Positions 17,868 to 26,258 are shown, counted from the stretch's first letter. The stretch is 64,000 bases of DNA from Fischerella sp. PCC 9431 (GCF_000447295.1 NZ_KE650771.1:4619283-4683282); one strand, 5' to 3'. Notes: generated by a model not told the origin, from the sequence alone. Numbers and translations: made by a program.

Positions 17868-18278
17868 ATGATTCCTTCTCAAAAAGCGACTAATATCACC
17901 AACGAATTGGCAAAAGAGCGTAATCGCGCTGCTGCTGAACGGACATTGACAAGTTGGATTCAAAATTGTTTATCTTTGATTGGTTTTGGTATCGCCTTTG
18001 ATCGGATTTTTAATGCGCTGAATGAGTCGATTCCTAAGCATAATCCACACATTGCTATGCAACTGACTCACATTATTGGCTTAAGCGCGATCGCTTTCGG
18101 TATTTTTCTGTTGGTTTTGGCGATGATTGGATACATAATCAAAGTCAAATCATTAGAGCAAGGGGAATACTCATATAAATCGACTTATATTATTAATCTA
18201 TCCGTCTTTGTCGTTTCTGTTATTTTATTTGGTTTGATCACACTAATCGCCGTTTTTACTGTTACTTCCTCGCAATAA
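17868..18278 (+). CDS. DUF202 family membrane protein, divergent copy
   Basis: This 136-residue protein is the third DUF202 domain in a row. It keeps ELAKERNRAAAERTL, but the usual (M/L)AWIRTSLS is changed to TSWIQNCLSLIGFG, so the conserved Arg is a Gln and the Thr-Ser is Asn-Cys. Three hydrophobic helices remain. It starts at ATG 17868, 14 bases after the previous stop and next to GGCTGTTTATCAGCG without a strong ribosome-binding sequence. Likely the last gene of the operon, since a GC-rich hairpin follows at 18294. The altered signature suggests specialisation or relaxed constraint. Confidence 0.82.
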   Translation: MIPSQKATNITNELAKERNRAAAERTLTSWIQNCLSLIGFGIAFDRIFNALNESIPKHNPHIAMQLTHIIGLSAIAFGIFLLVLAMIGYIIKVKSLEQGEYSYKSTYIINLSVFVVSVILFGLITLIAVFTVTSSQ

Positions 18279-18293
18279 TACGTAATTAGCGAA

Positions 18294-18316
18294 ACCCCCG
18301 CGCTTCAGCCGGGGGT
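18294..18316. terminator. Hairpin between convergent genes
   Basis: ACCCCCG (18294-18300) pairs with CGGGGGT (18310-18316) across a 9-base loop. It lies between the last DUF202 stop and the aquaporin stop, both genes reading toward it, so it may terminate both. There is no long T-tract on either side. Confidence 0.5.
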
Positions 18317-18326
18317 AAGTTACAAA

Positions 18327-19121
18327 TTATCGTCGCGAATAATCTCCCTCCCTCACACCTGGTCGTGAAAATTCAGGTTCTGCCTCACCTACGACTGGCG
18401 CTCCTGATTCGCGTAAAATGCTGGAATAAAAGATACCTGCTAATATTGCACCTAAAATAGGAGCTACCCAAAACATCCATACTTGCCTAAACATTTCTAC
18501 ACCAGCGAAAAGTGCAGGGCCAGTACTACGAGCAGGATTAACAGATGTATTAGTGATCGGAATGCCAATCAAATTAACTAATGTCAGTGCCATACCAATG
18601 GCAATTGGTGCAAAACCTTTAGGAGCGCGACCATCAGTTGCACCTAAGATCACAATTAAAAAAATGAAGGTCAGTACAACTTCTGTAATGAAACAAGCAA
18701 TTAAGGAATAACCTCCAGGAGAATGCACTCCATAACCATTAGTTGCCAGTGGATTGGAACCAGAAAGTATAAATCCTGGTTTACCAGTAGCAATTAAATA
18801 AACTAGCCCTGCGGCTACTATTGCTCCCAATATTTGAGCAATGATATATGGAAGCAACTCAGAAGCTGGAAAACGCTTTCCTGCCCAAAGACCAAATGAT
18901 ACAGCTGGGTTAATGTGGCAACCTGAGATATGAGCGATCGCATAGGCCATTGTCAGTAATGTCAGACCAAATGCTAAAGCAACACCTAAAAAGCCAATTC
19001 CCAATTCATTAATTTTGGCATTAGGAAACGCCGCAGCAAAAACTGCGCTGCCACATCCACCAAGAACTAACACAAATGTACCCACAAATTCTGCAATGCA
19101 CCGCGTGAAAAGTGACACCAT
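18327..19121 (-). CDS. aqpZ: Aquaporin of the MIP family (AqpZ-like)
   Basis: This 264-residue channel has six helices and both pore NPA motifs: HINPAVSFG (N71-A73) and SVNPARSTG (N195-A197), with the filter Arg R198. The stretch [20 protein letters not shown] aligns with the helix of E. coli AqpZ that carries the aromatic/Arg filter histidine (LIHLIS in that protein), but here the position is Asn (N183). The C-terminal tail ([20 protein letters not shown]) is charged and cytoplasmic. Family role: water flux across the cytoplasmic membrane. It is transcribed away from glpK with 402 bases between, which raises the chance that it passes glycerol too. Confidence 0.9.
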   Translation of the reverse strand: MVSLFTRCIAEFVGTFVLVLGGCGSAVFAAAFPNAKINELGIGFLGVALAFGLTLLTMAYAIAHISGCHINPAVSFGLWAGKRFPASELLPYIIAQILGAIVAAGLVYLIATGKPGFILSGSNPLATNGYGVHSPGGYSLIACFITEVVLTFIFLIVILGATDGRAPKGFAPIAIGMALTLVNLIGIPITNTSVNPARSTGPALFAGVEMFRQVWMFWVAPILGAILAGIFYSSILRESGAPVVGEAEPEFSRPGVREGDYSRR

Positions 19122-19523
19122 AATTAACTCCTTGCTTCATCTATCAACTAATTGGAAGTGTTATGAGTCAAGCACTGAGGAATTTTTTGCGGTTTGTTAG
19201 CTTATATTTGAGTGCTAACTATCGTTAAATTTGTCAATTTATACAGTTAGTTTCAATGACAGTTAGGTCAGTTAAGTAGATTATTCAAAAAATCGTGACA
19301 TTATAACAGGATGAAAGATTATCTGATGTATATTAACTATTTATTTGATTTGTAATCTGATTTTGAATATAGTTTTTATGCTCTATTTCTAAAAGCGATT
19401 ATTCACAAGATTAATTTTGATAAAAAGATGACTCTTCCTACACCCCCATACCCGTTCGGCTGACGCTCACGGCGGAAGCCTTACACCCCTTTTTTAAATT
19501 AGGTTGGCACAAATAGTTCACAT
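19122..19523. other. Divergent intergenic region aqpZ - glpK
   Basis: This 402-base spacer must hold promoters for both genes. It is AT-rich next to aqpZ. Nearer glpK it has a GC-richer stretch (CATACCCGTTCGGCTGACGC, about 19446) that resembles a cyanobacterial dispersed repeat. I see no clear operator palindrome. Confidence 0.4.
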
Positions 19524-21011
19524 ATGAGTTACATTTTGGCACTAGATTTAGGTACAACGGGCAACCGTGCTTTTGTGTTTAATGCTCTTGGTAAAATTGT
19601 TGGGCAAGCATACAAAGAACTCACACAGTATTATCCCCAACCCGGATGGTTAGAACATGACGCCGAGGAGATTTGGCAAGATACTTGTTGGGTGATGCAA
19701 ACTGCGATCGCCAATGCCAAAATTATCTCTAGTGAAATTGTGGCAATCGGAGTAACTGTACAACGGGAAACCTGTTTAATTTGGGACAAAACCACCGGGA
19801 AACCTCTACATCAAGCAATTGTTTGGCAAGATCGCCGCACTGCTCCTTTGTGTAATAAATTACAAGCCCAAGCTTATGCTAACGAGATCTACGATCGCAC
19901 TGGTTTAGTGATCGATGCCTATTTTTCTGCTACAAAGCTCAGATGGCTGCTAGATCATGTCACAGGTATTGATCTTAAAAACGTATTAGCTGGAACAATT
20001 GATACCTGGATATTGTGGAAACTCACAGGCGGAAAAGTTCACGCTACCGACCACAGCAACGCCAGTCGGACAATGCTGATGAATCTGACAAGCTGTGCAT
20101 GGGATGAAACTTTACTGGAATTATTTCAAATACCCGCTCATATATTACCTGAGATTCAACCCAGCTTCGGAAAATTTGGTGTGACCGATAGCACTTTACT
20201 CGGCGCAGAAATTCCCATCACTGCCATTTTAGGAGATCAACAAGCAGCTTTATTTGGTCATGGATGCGATCGCCCTGGTTTGATGAAATGTACTTACGGC
20301 ACTGGTAGCTTTTTAGTTGCTCACACTGGCTCAGAAATTGTTCGTTCGCAAAATCGCCTCATCTCTACTGTGGCATGGACGCAAATTTGTAACGGCAATT
20401 TAAATATTGGTTATGCCTTAGAAGGTAGCATGTTTACCAGTGGGGCGTGTATCCAATGGTTACGCGATAGCATGAAGCTGATTAAAACGGCTGCCGAAAC
20501 AGAAGCGATCGCTAATCAAGTTACAGATAACGGTGGTGTATATTTTGTTCCAGCATTTAGCGGACTGGGCGCACCTCACTGGGATATGAGCGCGAGAGGA
20601 GCCTTTTTTGGCATTACCGCCGCCGCCCAACCACAGCATTTAGTCAGAGCTGTCTTAGAAGCGATCGCCTACCAAGTCAAAGAAGTCGTGGTAGCCATCA
20701 GTGGATCTTGCAGCACGCCAGTAAATAAATTAACGGTAGATGGTGGAGCCTGTGAAAACAACTTCCTGATGCAGTTCCAGGCAGATGTATTAAATATTCC
20801 AGTTGAACGTCCAATGCAGCGTGATACTACCGTGCAGGGTATTGCTATGGCTGCCGGTTTGGCGGTGGGATTTTGGGATAGTTACGAGGCTTTGGTTCAG
20901 AAACGGCAAATTGATCGTTACTTTTCGCCTGGTGTTGGGAGTGAATATGCAACAGCCAATTTCGTCATTTGGCAAAAGGCAGTAGAACGGGCGAAAGATT
21001 GGGCAAGGTAA
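19524..21011 (+). CDS. glpK: Glycerol kinase
   Basis: This 495-residue FGGY-family kinase phosphorylates glycerol to glycerol 3-phosphate with ATP. It matches the GlpK pattern along its whole length: LDLGTTGNRAFVF phosphate loop, GVTVQRET with the substrate Arg-Glu, IVWQDRRTA with the glycerol-stacking Trp, DAYFSATK, GDQQAALFGHG with the catalytic Asp, and the ATP site TYGTGSF and VDGGACENNFLMQFQ. Length is normal for the family. One change is Val for Asn in the usual GxTNQRET. It is divergent from the aquaporin gene. Start is ATG 19524, with no strong Shine-Dalgarno sequence. Confidence 0.94.
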   Translation: MSYILALDLGTTGNRAFVFNALGKIVGQAYKELTQYYPQPGWLEHDAEEIWQDTCWVMQTAIANAKIISSEIVAIGVTVQRETCLIWDKTTGKPLHQAIVWQDRRTAPLCNKLQAQAYANEIYDRTGLVIDAYFSATKLRWLLDHVTGIDLKNVLAGTIDTWILWKLTGGKVHATDHSNASRTMLMNLTSCAWDETLLELFQIPAHILPEIQPSFGKFGVTDSTLLGAEIPITAILGDQQAALFGHGCDRPGLMKCTYGTGSFLVAHTGSEIVRSQNRLISTVAWTQICNGNLNIGYALEGSMFTSGACIQWLRDSMKLIKTAAETEAIANQVTDNGGVYFVPAFSGLGAPHWDMSARGAFFGITAAAQPQHLVRAVLEAIAYQVKEVVVAISGSCSTPVNKLTVDGGACENNFLMQFQADVLNIPVERPMQRDTTVQGIAMAAGLAVGFWDSYEALVQKRQIDRYFSPGVGSEYATANFVIWQKAVERAKDWAR

Positions 21012-21261
21012 ATTAATATACGAGCAATACTTGGTTAATAGTCCCGGAAATTCCACATTGAGGCTTGTATCAGAATTGATGACATTTCAGCACTCATGCC
21101 TCAAAAATACATTCTTGTGCGATCGCATCACCGAAATGTAGGCTTTAATTACGGAAGTGGCAAAGAAGCGTTATCTTAAAAATTGGTAGCAGGCGTCATA
21201 ATATTAAGTGCCGAATTCAGTATCTACTGAGCAAAAAATAGAGGTTAAAAGGTTCCTTTTG

Positions 21262-21849
21262 ATGGAAGGCATAAAGTTGCAATTTTTACCAAGTATTATT
21301 CAGAAGTGGCGACGCTTTTTGTCCTTAGTTTTGCTGCTTGTGTGCCTGTTCTCTCTAAGTACGCCACCAGCATTTGCAGAGCTTAAAGATGACAGATATG
21401 ACGGCAATATATTCGTGGTTTATGCTGGGAATGGTTCATTGGTTCCGCCTAGAGCTACACTAGCAGCAGCTTTAAATGAACATAAACCAGCATTATTGGT
21501 CTTCTATGTTGATGACAGCAGTGATTGCAAAGAATATGCAATTGTTGTCTCACGTTTACAAGCATTTTATGGTGGAGTCACAGAAATGATTCCTGTTGAC
21601 GTAGATTCGATTGTACCCACACAAACTTATGATTCCACAGAGCCGGGTCATTATTACTCTGGTGCTGTTCCACAAGTTGTCTTGTTTGATAAATCAGGTC
21701 AGATTGTCTTAAATAAGACTGGTCAAGTACCATACGAAGAAGTAGACGACCAGCTGCGAAAAGTGTTTGATTTATTACCGCGTTCTGAATCAGTAGAATT
21801 AAAACGCCGTTCCTTTAATGAGTTAAATAGTGAATTAACAGAAGAATAA
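21262..21849 (+). CDS. Thylakoid thioredoxin-like protein (PSI accumulation factor type)
   Basis: This protein of 195 residues starts at ATG 21262 (an upstream in-frame GTG at 21208 adds 18 non-conserved residues). A signal/transit-like hydrophobic segment (LSLVLLLVCLFSLSTPPAFA) precedes a thioredoxin-fold domain: PALLVFYVDDSSDCKEYAIVVSRLQ, then PVDVDSI, a cis-Pro region GAVPQVVLFDKSGQIV and a C-terminal helix. Where thioredoxins have CxxC, this protein has a single Cys, so it cannot act as a normal dithiol reductase. From memory this fits the cyanobacterial Slr1796-type protein needed for photosystem I accumulation; that assignment is moderate. Confidence 0.7.
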   Translation: MEGIKLQFLPSIIQKWRRFLSLVLLLVCLFSLSTPPAFAELKDDRYDGNIFVVYAGNGSLVPPRATLAAALNEHKPALLVFYVDDSSDCKEYAIVVSRLQAFYGGVTEMIPVDVDSIVPTQTYDSTEPGHYYSGAVPQVVLFDKSGQIVLNKTGQVPYEEVDDQLRKVFDLLPRSESVELKRRSFNELNSELTEE

Positions 21850-21857
21850 TTGTTGTG

Positions 21858-21888
21858 GGCAGACTAAATTTGTCTGCCTATAATTTTA
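21858..21888 (+). terminator. Intrinsic terminator
   Basis: GGCAGAC (21858-21864) pairs with GTCTGCC (21872-21878) across a 7-base loop and is followed by TATAATTTTAG. It lies 9 bases after the thioredoxin-like gene. Confidence 0.65.
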
Positions 21889-21968
21889 GTAAAACTTGAT
21901 ACTGCATTTTCAATTCAACCCAGAGAAAATATTTAAATAAGGGTAGAAAGTAAAGGAAAATGAGCATT

Positions 21969-22029
21969 GATCGATAATTCTGAGTAGGCTACAAAAAAGC
22001 GGATTTATCGGTGGAATCAATCCAAAATC
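21969..22029 (+). repeat. Dispersed repeat (3722 family)
   Basis: CGATAATTC...GCGGATTTATCGGTGG...AATCCAAAATC matches the repeat at 3722-3780. It sits upstream of the gene at 22131. Confidence 0.65.
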
Positions 22030-22130
22030 GTTCGACTGACTTGTACTGAGCCTTGTCGAAGTAGCGCTCACGACGAAGTCTAAAATCCTGTTAGAGATTG
22101 ACCATTGACCATTGACTATTGAAATGCTTT

Positions 22131-22742
22131 ATGACGTCAAAGGTTTATACAACAGAGGATCTGATCAAAATTTTGGCATCCGAACGCCAAGCTTGTTTGA
22201 AAGGCGATCGCCTCAAATTAGAGGTAGATATTTCTGGTAATCCTGTAATTGACCAATTTATCAGGACTGATGGTTTGCAAAAGTTCAGCGCCTATCAAGA
22301 TTTTAAAGCTGCTGTCCATGAATACCAAAAAGAATATCTCGTTTCTGGTATTATTTGGCGCGAGGTAACTGTGAAAGGTCAAACCCTACGTTATCCCGAA
22401 GTAGACTCTCAGCTAATTGCTTTATCTGGTGACTTAGATGTATTAAAACTGGCAAAAAATTCCATTTTAGAATTTTGGAACCAAGTCACTATCGAAATGA
22501 ATTTATATTTAAGTGTTAATAATGGTAAACAATATCAACAAATAATTAAAGCTGATGTTGATCGAATTGCCCAAAGAACAGAATGGGCAAGTATATGTTG
22601 CTTTGAAAAATCTAACTTCTTAGAAATGATTTTGCAATTGGGATGGGGTCAACCACAAGAAGCATGTTACAAACGAGGTTTTCCTACATCAGGTAGTGAG
22701 TTTATTCATGCTGTTAATCCTGGTAATTATCCAATTGCTTAA
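22131..22742 (+). CDS. Conserved-looking hypothetical protein
   Basis: This 203-residue soluble protein starts at ATG 22131 with MTSKVYTTEDLIKILASERQ. It is predicted alpha-rich with no signal peptide or membrane segment. A central region (EYLVSGIIWREVTVKGQTLRYPE) is beta-like, and the C-terminus contains two adjacent cysteines (ASICCFEKSNF) and another Cys at QEACYKRG. I do not recognise a family, though the N-terminal phrase looks like one shared among filamentous cyanobacteria. It is flanked upstream by a dispersed repeat and downstream by a strong hairpin, so it appears to be monocistronic. Confidence 0.65.
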   Translation: MTSKVYTTEDLIKILASERQACLKGDRLKLEVDISGNPVIDQFIRTDGLQKFSAYQDFKAAVHEYQKEYLVSGIIWREVTVKGQTLRYPEVDSQLIALSGDLDVLKLAKNSILEFWNQVTIEMNLYLSVNNGKQYQQIIKADVDRIAQRTEWASICCFEKSNFLEMILQLGWGQPQEACYKRGFPTSGSEFIHAVNPGNYPIA

Positions 22743-22794
22743 CTCTGAATCTTGCACCAGCTTTTCATCTCGCCAATAAATAGCTTTAAAAATA

Positions 22795-22827
22795 GGGAGT
22801 AAAAGTCTAAAAAAGACTTTTACTCCC
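22795..22827 (+). terminator. Strong hairpin, 14-bp perfect stem
   Basis: GGGAGTAAAAGTCT (22795-22808) pairs exactly with AGACTTTTACTCCC (22814-22827) across AAAAA. It lies 52 bases after the hypothetical gene. It is followed by CCTTCATCACTTT rather than a T-tract, so it may act as an mRNA 3' stabiliser or terminator. Confidence 0.6.
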
Positions 22828-23064
22828 CCTTCATCACTTTGGACACCAATTATCACATTGATAATAGGTTTGACTTTACCTCAAACCCAATATATTCGCA
22901 TAAATAGCTAACTCTAATCCGACTAAAGTTATAAAAAAGATTAAGTTATTAAGTATTCGAGTTTACAAAAATATATGGGATTAAGATGTTTGTAGCAACA
23001 AATATATTTATAGTGGAAACAGGTATAAGTGAAAAAAATGAATATCTTCCATGTCAACTCTGGA

Positions 23065-23178
23065 CTATATAAGACTCCTATTTGATTTTTGTGAAGCTAG
23101 GTACATTCCCTTTTTTCTATCTCCTCTTCCTTGTCTTTATAAGTAAGTTCGCCAAATCAAATCGAATTGCTATATAAT
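23065..23178. repeat. Small palindromic element (MITE-like), family A
   Basis: The left end TATATAAGACTCCTATTTGA and right end TCAAATCGAATTGCTATATA are imperfect inverted repeats about 114 bases apart. A second copy with the same ends lies at 49766-49886. The interior differs between copies (pyrimidine-rich TTCC repeats). No coding capacity. The 26305-26393 element has a related end (TATAGCAATCC). Confidence 0.6.
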
Positions 23179-23350
23179 CTACAAATTTAAGTCAAATTTT
23201 CTCAGGAGAAAAAATGGTAGAAGCTACTTCTTTAGGAAGCTGCTATTTAAAATAAATGATTTTATAATTTCACTACATGTTGAGAAGAGCAAAACCTCTC
23301 TTTAAGCAGCTACTTGAATTTGCCTCAGAAACTCTGGGGCATTTTTATTT
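23173..23350 (+). ncRNA. Candidate short transcript with 13-codon ORF and terminator
   Basis: A compact unit reads: TATAAT (23173-23178, possible -10, within the end of the family A repeat), AGGAG (23204-23208), ATG at 23214 and a 13-codon reading frame (MVEATSLGSCYLK) ending with TAA at 23255. About 70 bases later comes a good intrinsic terminator. AGCTGCT inside the ORF is complementary to AGCAGCT at 23305-23311, so the transcript can fold on itself. It could be a micropeptide mRNA or a regulatory RNA. No known family. Confidence 0.4.
23322..23350 (+). terminator. Intrinsic terminator
   Basis: GCCTCAG (23322-23328) pairs with CTGGGGC (23334-23340, one G-U pair) across AAACT and is followed by ATTTTTATTT. 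It is the best-formed terminator in this gene-poor stretch, and no annotated long gene lies immediately upstream. Confidence 0.75.
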
Positions 23351-23685
23351 CAACGGATAATTTTATATGAAGACTGTTGTTTTAGTTACAAATATTTGTA
23401 TTAATCCTGTTTAGTCACTCTTGGAAAATAATCATAAGAGTCTATTTTTCAACTTCAGGCAATAATTTGAGTGTTGATTGTTGTTCCAGAATGGCTGAAA
23501 TCAATGTTTTTGGTAAAAGACTAATACCGCAAGAATTTTAGATTATGATCTGCCAAGAGTGACAAAAGAGATTTCAGCTAAAATACATCTAATTTGCGTA
23601 TGTTGAAATTTTCATCAAAAGCATCGAAGTCTTGTGAATTTTAGTCTGCGCTCTGGTGCGTTGAAAATGCAAATTATATTTTTAT

Positions 23686-23810
23686 CAGGACTTACACAAG
23701 TATTACAAAAATTTCCAAATTTTGTTTGTAGTGAGGATTTTAGTCCTTATTTTGAGGACTAAAGTCCTCACTACGAACTTATAAATAATATGCTAGTTGC
23801 GTAAATCCTG
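23686..23810. repeat. MITE-like element, family B
   Basis: The ends CAGGACTTACACAAGTA and TAGTTGCGTAAATCCTG are inverted repeats, and the centre is a palindrome TAGTGAGGA...TCCTCACTA. The element is 125 bases. A near-identical second copy is at 59142-59265 and a reduced palindrome at 51977-52034. Confidence 0.75.
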
Positions 23811-23948
23811 TTTATATGTATAGAGTAAATAGTATTGTTGATTACTTATTAATAAGTATTTTTTAGTTGATTAAAGTAGAAACTAATATTATATTTTTAT
23901 GTGATAAAAATTAGTTCTTATTTAAAAACTTTCTTAGGAAGTGAAAAT

Positions 23949-24143
23949 ATGAAGTTTCAAATAGAATGTAACAGCTTGTTAACCAACAACCAAATGTGTT
24001 TAGTATGCGATCGCGTGTTTCAAACGAAAGCAGCAAGATTAATTGTGTGTAACGACAAAGGTGACAGCTATGGAGATGTGTGTCCTGAATGCATAGCTAG
24101 GGGTGCGACTTGGATTGGTAGTCAACTGCAACAGTTCAGGTAA
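23949..24143 (+). CDS. Small zinc-ribbon-like protein
   Basis: This 64-residue protein carries two CxxC knuckles, CLVC (C17, C20) and CPEC (C45, C48), with another Cys at 34, a spacing typical of a zinc ribbon. Zinc ribbons of this size usually mediate nucleic-acid or protein contacts; no specific role is known. The ATG at 23949 is preferred over longer in-frame starts because GGAAGTG lies at a suitable distance (23938-23944). It is in an otherwise gene-poor region and ends 22 bases before the stop of the convergent permease gene. Confidence 0.7.
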   Translation: MKFQIECNSLLTNNQMCLVCDRVFQTKAARLIVCNDKGDSYGDVCPECIARGATWIGSQLQQFR

Positions 24144-24165
24144 AAACTAAGTAAAAACTAAGTGA

Positions 24166-25089
24166 TTAGCTTTTTGGAAAATACGGAACACCTAACGCTG
24201 CTGGTGGAGTTGATCTATTTTGCTTACTTACTAGAGCCAGAAGTGCGATCGCATAAGGTAACATTACCAAAAATTGGTAGGGTAAATTCGTTCCTAATGC
24301 CTGAATTCGCAGTTGTAAAGCTTCGGTTGTACCAAATAGCAAGCAAGCAACAGCACTACCGATAGGATGCCATTTCCCAAAAATTAAGGCTGCGATCGCA
24401 ATAAATCCTTTGCCAGCACTCATACCTTCAGCAAAATATCTCACTTCCACTAAGCTTAAATAAGCACCTCCCAAACTGGCAAGACAACCACTTAACACTA
24501 CAGCTAAATAACGCACACGTTGCACACTGACCCCAGCCGTTGCAGCAGCCTGGGGATATTCTCCTACAGCACGCAAAGTCAAACCAAAGCTAGTATTAAA
24601 TAAAGTATATGTAGTCAATATCACTAAAATAAAAATCAAATATACAAAAATATTTTGTTGGAATAGTAAAGCACCGAATAAAGGAATATTGGCGAGTCCA
24701 GGAATAATGATCGGTTCAATTCCTACAAGACGCTGAGTATTACTACCATCAAATACCAGCCGTGCCAAAAAAGATGTCAATCCAGCAGCTACAAGATTAA
24801 TTGCCAAACCAGACACTAATTGATCAACGTATAAACTCACACATAAAAATGCATGGAGTAAACCGACGATTCCCCCAGAAATCAGACCTGCCAGCATCCC
24901 TAACCAGGGATTTTCTGTGTAAAAAGTAGCAACCGCACTCGTAAAAGCACCAGTCAACAACATTCCTTCTAGGGCAATATTCAACACGCCTGAACGTTCC
25001 GAGTACAACCCCCCTAAAGTAGCAAATGCCAAAGGTACAGCGAGACGCAAACTGGCAACAAGGTAATCTGAAAAGAAGTTAATTGTCAT
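24166..25089 (-). CDS. BMP/nucleoside-type ABC transporter permease 2
   Basis: This 307-residue inner-membrane permease belongs to the branched-chain/simple-sugar permease superfamily, the partner type of BMP lipoproteins. It has eight or more helices; typical features are LAFATLGGLYSERSGVLNIALEGML near the N-terminus and RAVGEYPQAAATAGVSVQRVRYLAV, the cytoplasmic coupling loop. It works with the permease at 25221, the ATPase at 27612 and the binding lipoprotein at 29782. A heptanucleotide repeat runs up to the base before the start codon, so there is no Shine-Dalgarno sequence; translation may rely on coupling or leaderless initiation. Confidence 0.88.
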   Translation of the reverse strand: MTINFFSDYLVASLRLAVPLAFATLGGLYSERSGVLNIALEGMLLTGAFTSAVATFYTENPWLGMLAGLISGGIVGLLHAFLCVSLYVDQLVSGLAINLVAAGLTSFLARLVFDGSNTQRLVGIEPIIIPGLANIPLFGALLFQQNIFVYLIFILVILTTYTLFNTSFGLTLRAVGEYPQAAATAGVSVQRVRYLAVVLSGCLASLGGAYLSLVEVRYFAEGMSAGKGFIAIAALIFGKWHPIGSAVACLLFGTTEALQLRIQALGTNLPYQFLVMLPYAIALLALVSKQNRSTPPAALGVPYFPKS

Positions 25090-25136
25090 AGGGGATCGGG
25101 GATCGGGGATTGGGGATTGGGGATTGGGGATCGGGA
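25090..25136 (-). repeat. Heptanucleotide tandem repeat at a start codon
   Basis: Six or so units of GGGGATC/GGGGATT (plus strand) begin immediately upstream of the permease 2 start codon at 25089. On the coding (minus) strand the start is preceded by a run of CCCCGAT/CCCCAAT units and then CCCCT-ATG. The array replaces any ribosome-binding sequence. Confidence 0.85.
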
Positions 25137-25220
25137 AAAATTTTTAATTTTGTAGACGCGTTCGCCGTAAGGCGTTGCGTTAGCTAGCGCCTACCGCAGG
25201 TATGCATGAATTTTGGATTT

Positions 25221-26258
25221 TTAATTTTTTACTCTTCGTCTTTCCACTGCTAGACTAATGGCAATAAATAAAACAGTCAAACCTTGAATTGCAAAAACTA
25301 TAGTTGCGGGAACTCCGGCGCTGCGTTGCATGACATTCGCACCACTACGCAATGCAGCAAAGAATAGAGAAGTCAATACTACACCAAAAACACTACCGCG
25401 ACTGAGGAAAGCGATCGCGATTGCATCAAAACCGTAACCGGGGGAAACTTGTTCAAATAAGCGATATTTCAACCCCATGACTTCCGAAGCACCAGCTAAT
25501 CCAGCTAAACCACCCGCTAACGCCATCACCAAGATAATTGTACGTTCCACAGAAATACCTGCGTAACCCGAAGCGACGGGGTTAAATCCCACAGTGGTAA
25601 TTTGATAACCTAGAGGCGATCGCACCAACAATATCCATAAAATTCCTGCCGCAATTAAACCCAGTAAAATACCAGCATGGGCGAGACTGCCTGGTAATAT
25701 AATCGGTAACTGGGCAGATTTTGCAATTAGTGGTGAATAAGGACTAGGTGCATTTGGTGCTTTGAGGGGATTCTGAACTAAGTAGCCAACCAAATTTATT
25801 GCAATATAATTCAGCAACAAAGTTGTGATTACCTCATTCACCCCGCGTACAGCTTTCAAATAACCGGGAATCCAACCCCAAACCGCACCAAATAAAAATC
25901 CAGCTAACAACGCCAATGGTATGTGAATGATTCCTGGTAATCCTTGGACATACAACCCAATTAAAGCACTTCCCAAAGCACCCAGATAAATTTGTCCTTC
26001 TCCACCGATATTAAATTGACCTGCACGCAATGCAACCAACACACCCAAACTAGTTAATAATAGTGGTGCCATTTTAGTAAGCGTATTGCCAAATCCGAAA
26101 TATGTAGATAGAGATTCCTGAAATAAAGCGGTATAGGCAGCAACGGGATTAGCACCAGCTACTAAAATGAGAATTGCACCGACTCCTAACGCAGATGCGA
26201 TCGCAATCAGAGGTGAGAGGATGGATAGTGCAAGTTGAATGCGGTTATTTGATGACAT
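25221..26258 (-). CDS. BMP/nucleoside-type ABC transporter permease 1
   Basis: This 345-residue permease is the first permease of a BMP-type ABC importer. It shows LRAGQFNIGGEGQIYLGALGSALIG (the family's FNIGxEGQ signature), AVRGVNEVITTLLLNYIAINLVGYL and TVGFNPVASGYAGISVERTIILVMALAGGLAGLAGASEV, the cytoplasmic loop that docks on the ATPase. It lies upstream of permease 2 with a 131-base gap that holds a heptamer array and other repeat sequence. The binding protein and ATPase genes lie further upstream, separated by a plus-strand toxin-antitoxin pair. Confidence 0.9.
   Translation of the reverse strand: MSSNNRIQLALSILSPLIAIASALGVGAILILVAGANPVAAYTALFQESLSTYFGFGNTLTKMAPLLLTSLGVLVALRAGQFNIGGEGQIYLGALGSALIGLYVQGLPGIIHIPLALLAGFLFGAVWGWIPGYLKAVRGVNEVITTLLLNYIAINLVGYLVQNPLKAPNAPSPYSPLIAKSAQLPIILPGSLAHAGILLGLIAAGILWILLVRSPLGYQITTVGFNPVASGYAGISVERTIILVMALAGGLAGLAGASEVMGLKYRLFEQVSPGYGFDAIAIAFLSRGSVFGVVLTSLFFAALRSGANVMQRSAGVPATIVFAIQGLTVLFIAISLAVERRRVKN

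Noticed and set aside
23214..23255. PatS/PatX heterocyst-inhibitor peptide
   Set aside because: The 13-codon frame lacks an RGSGR or HGTGR type motif, so it was kept only as an unassigned candidate micropeptide.
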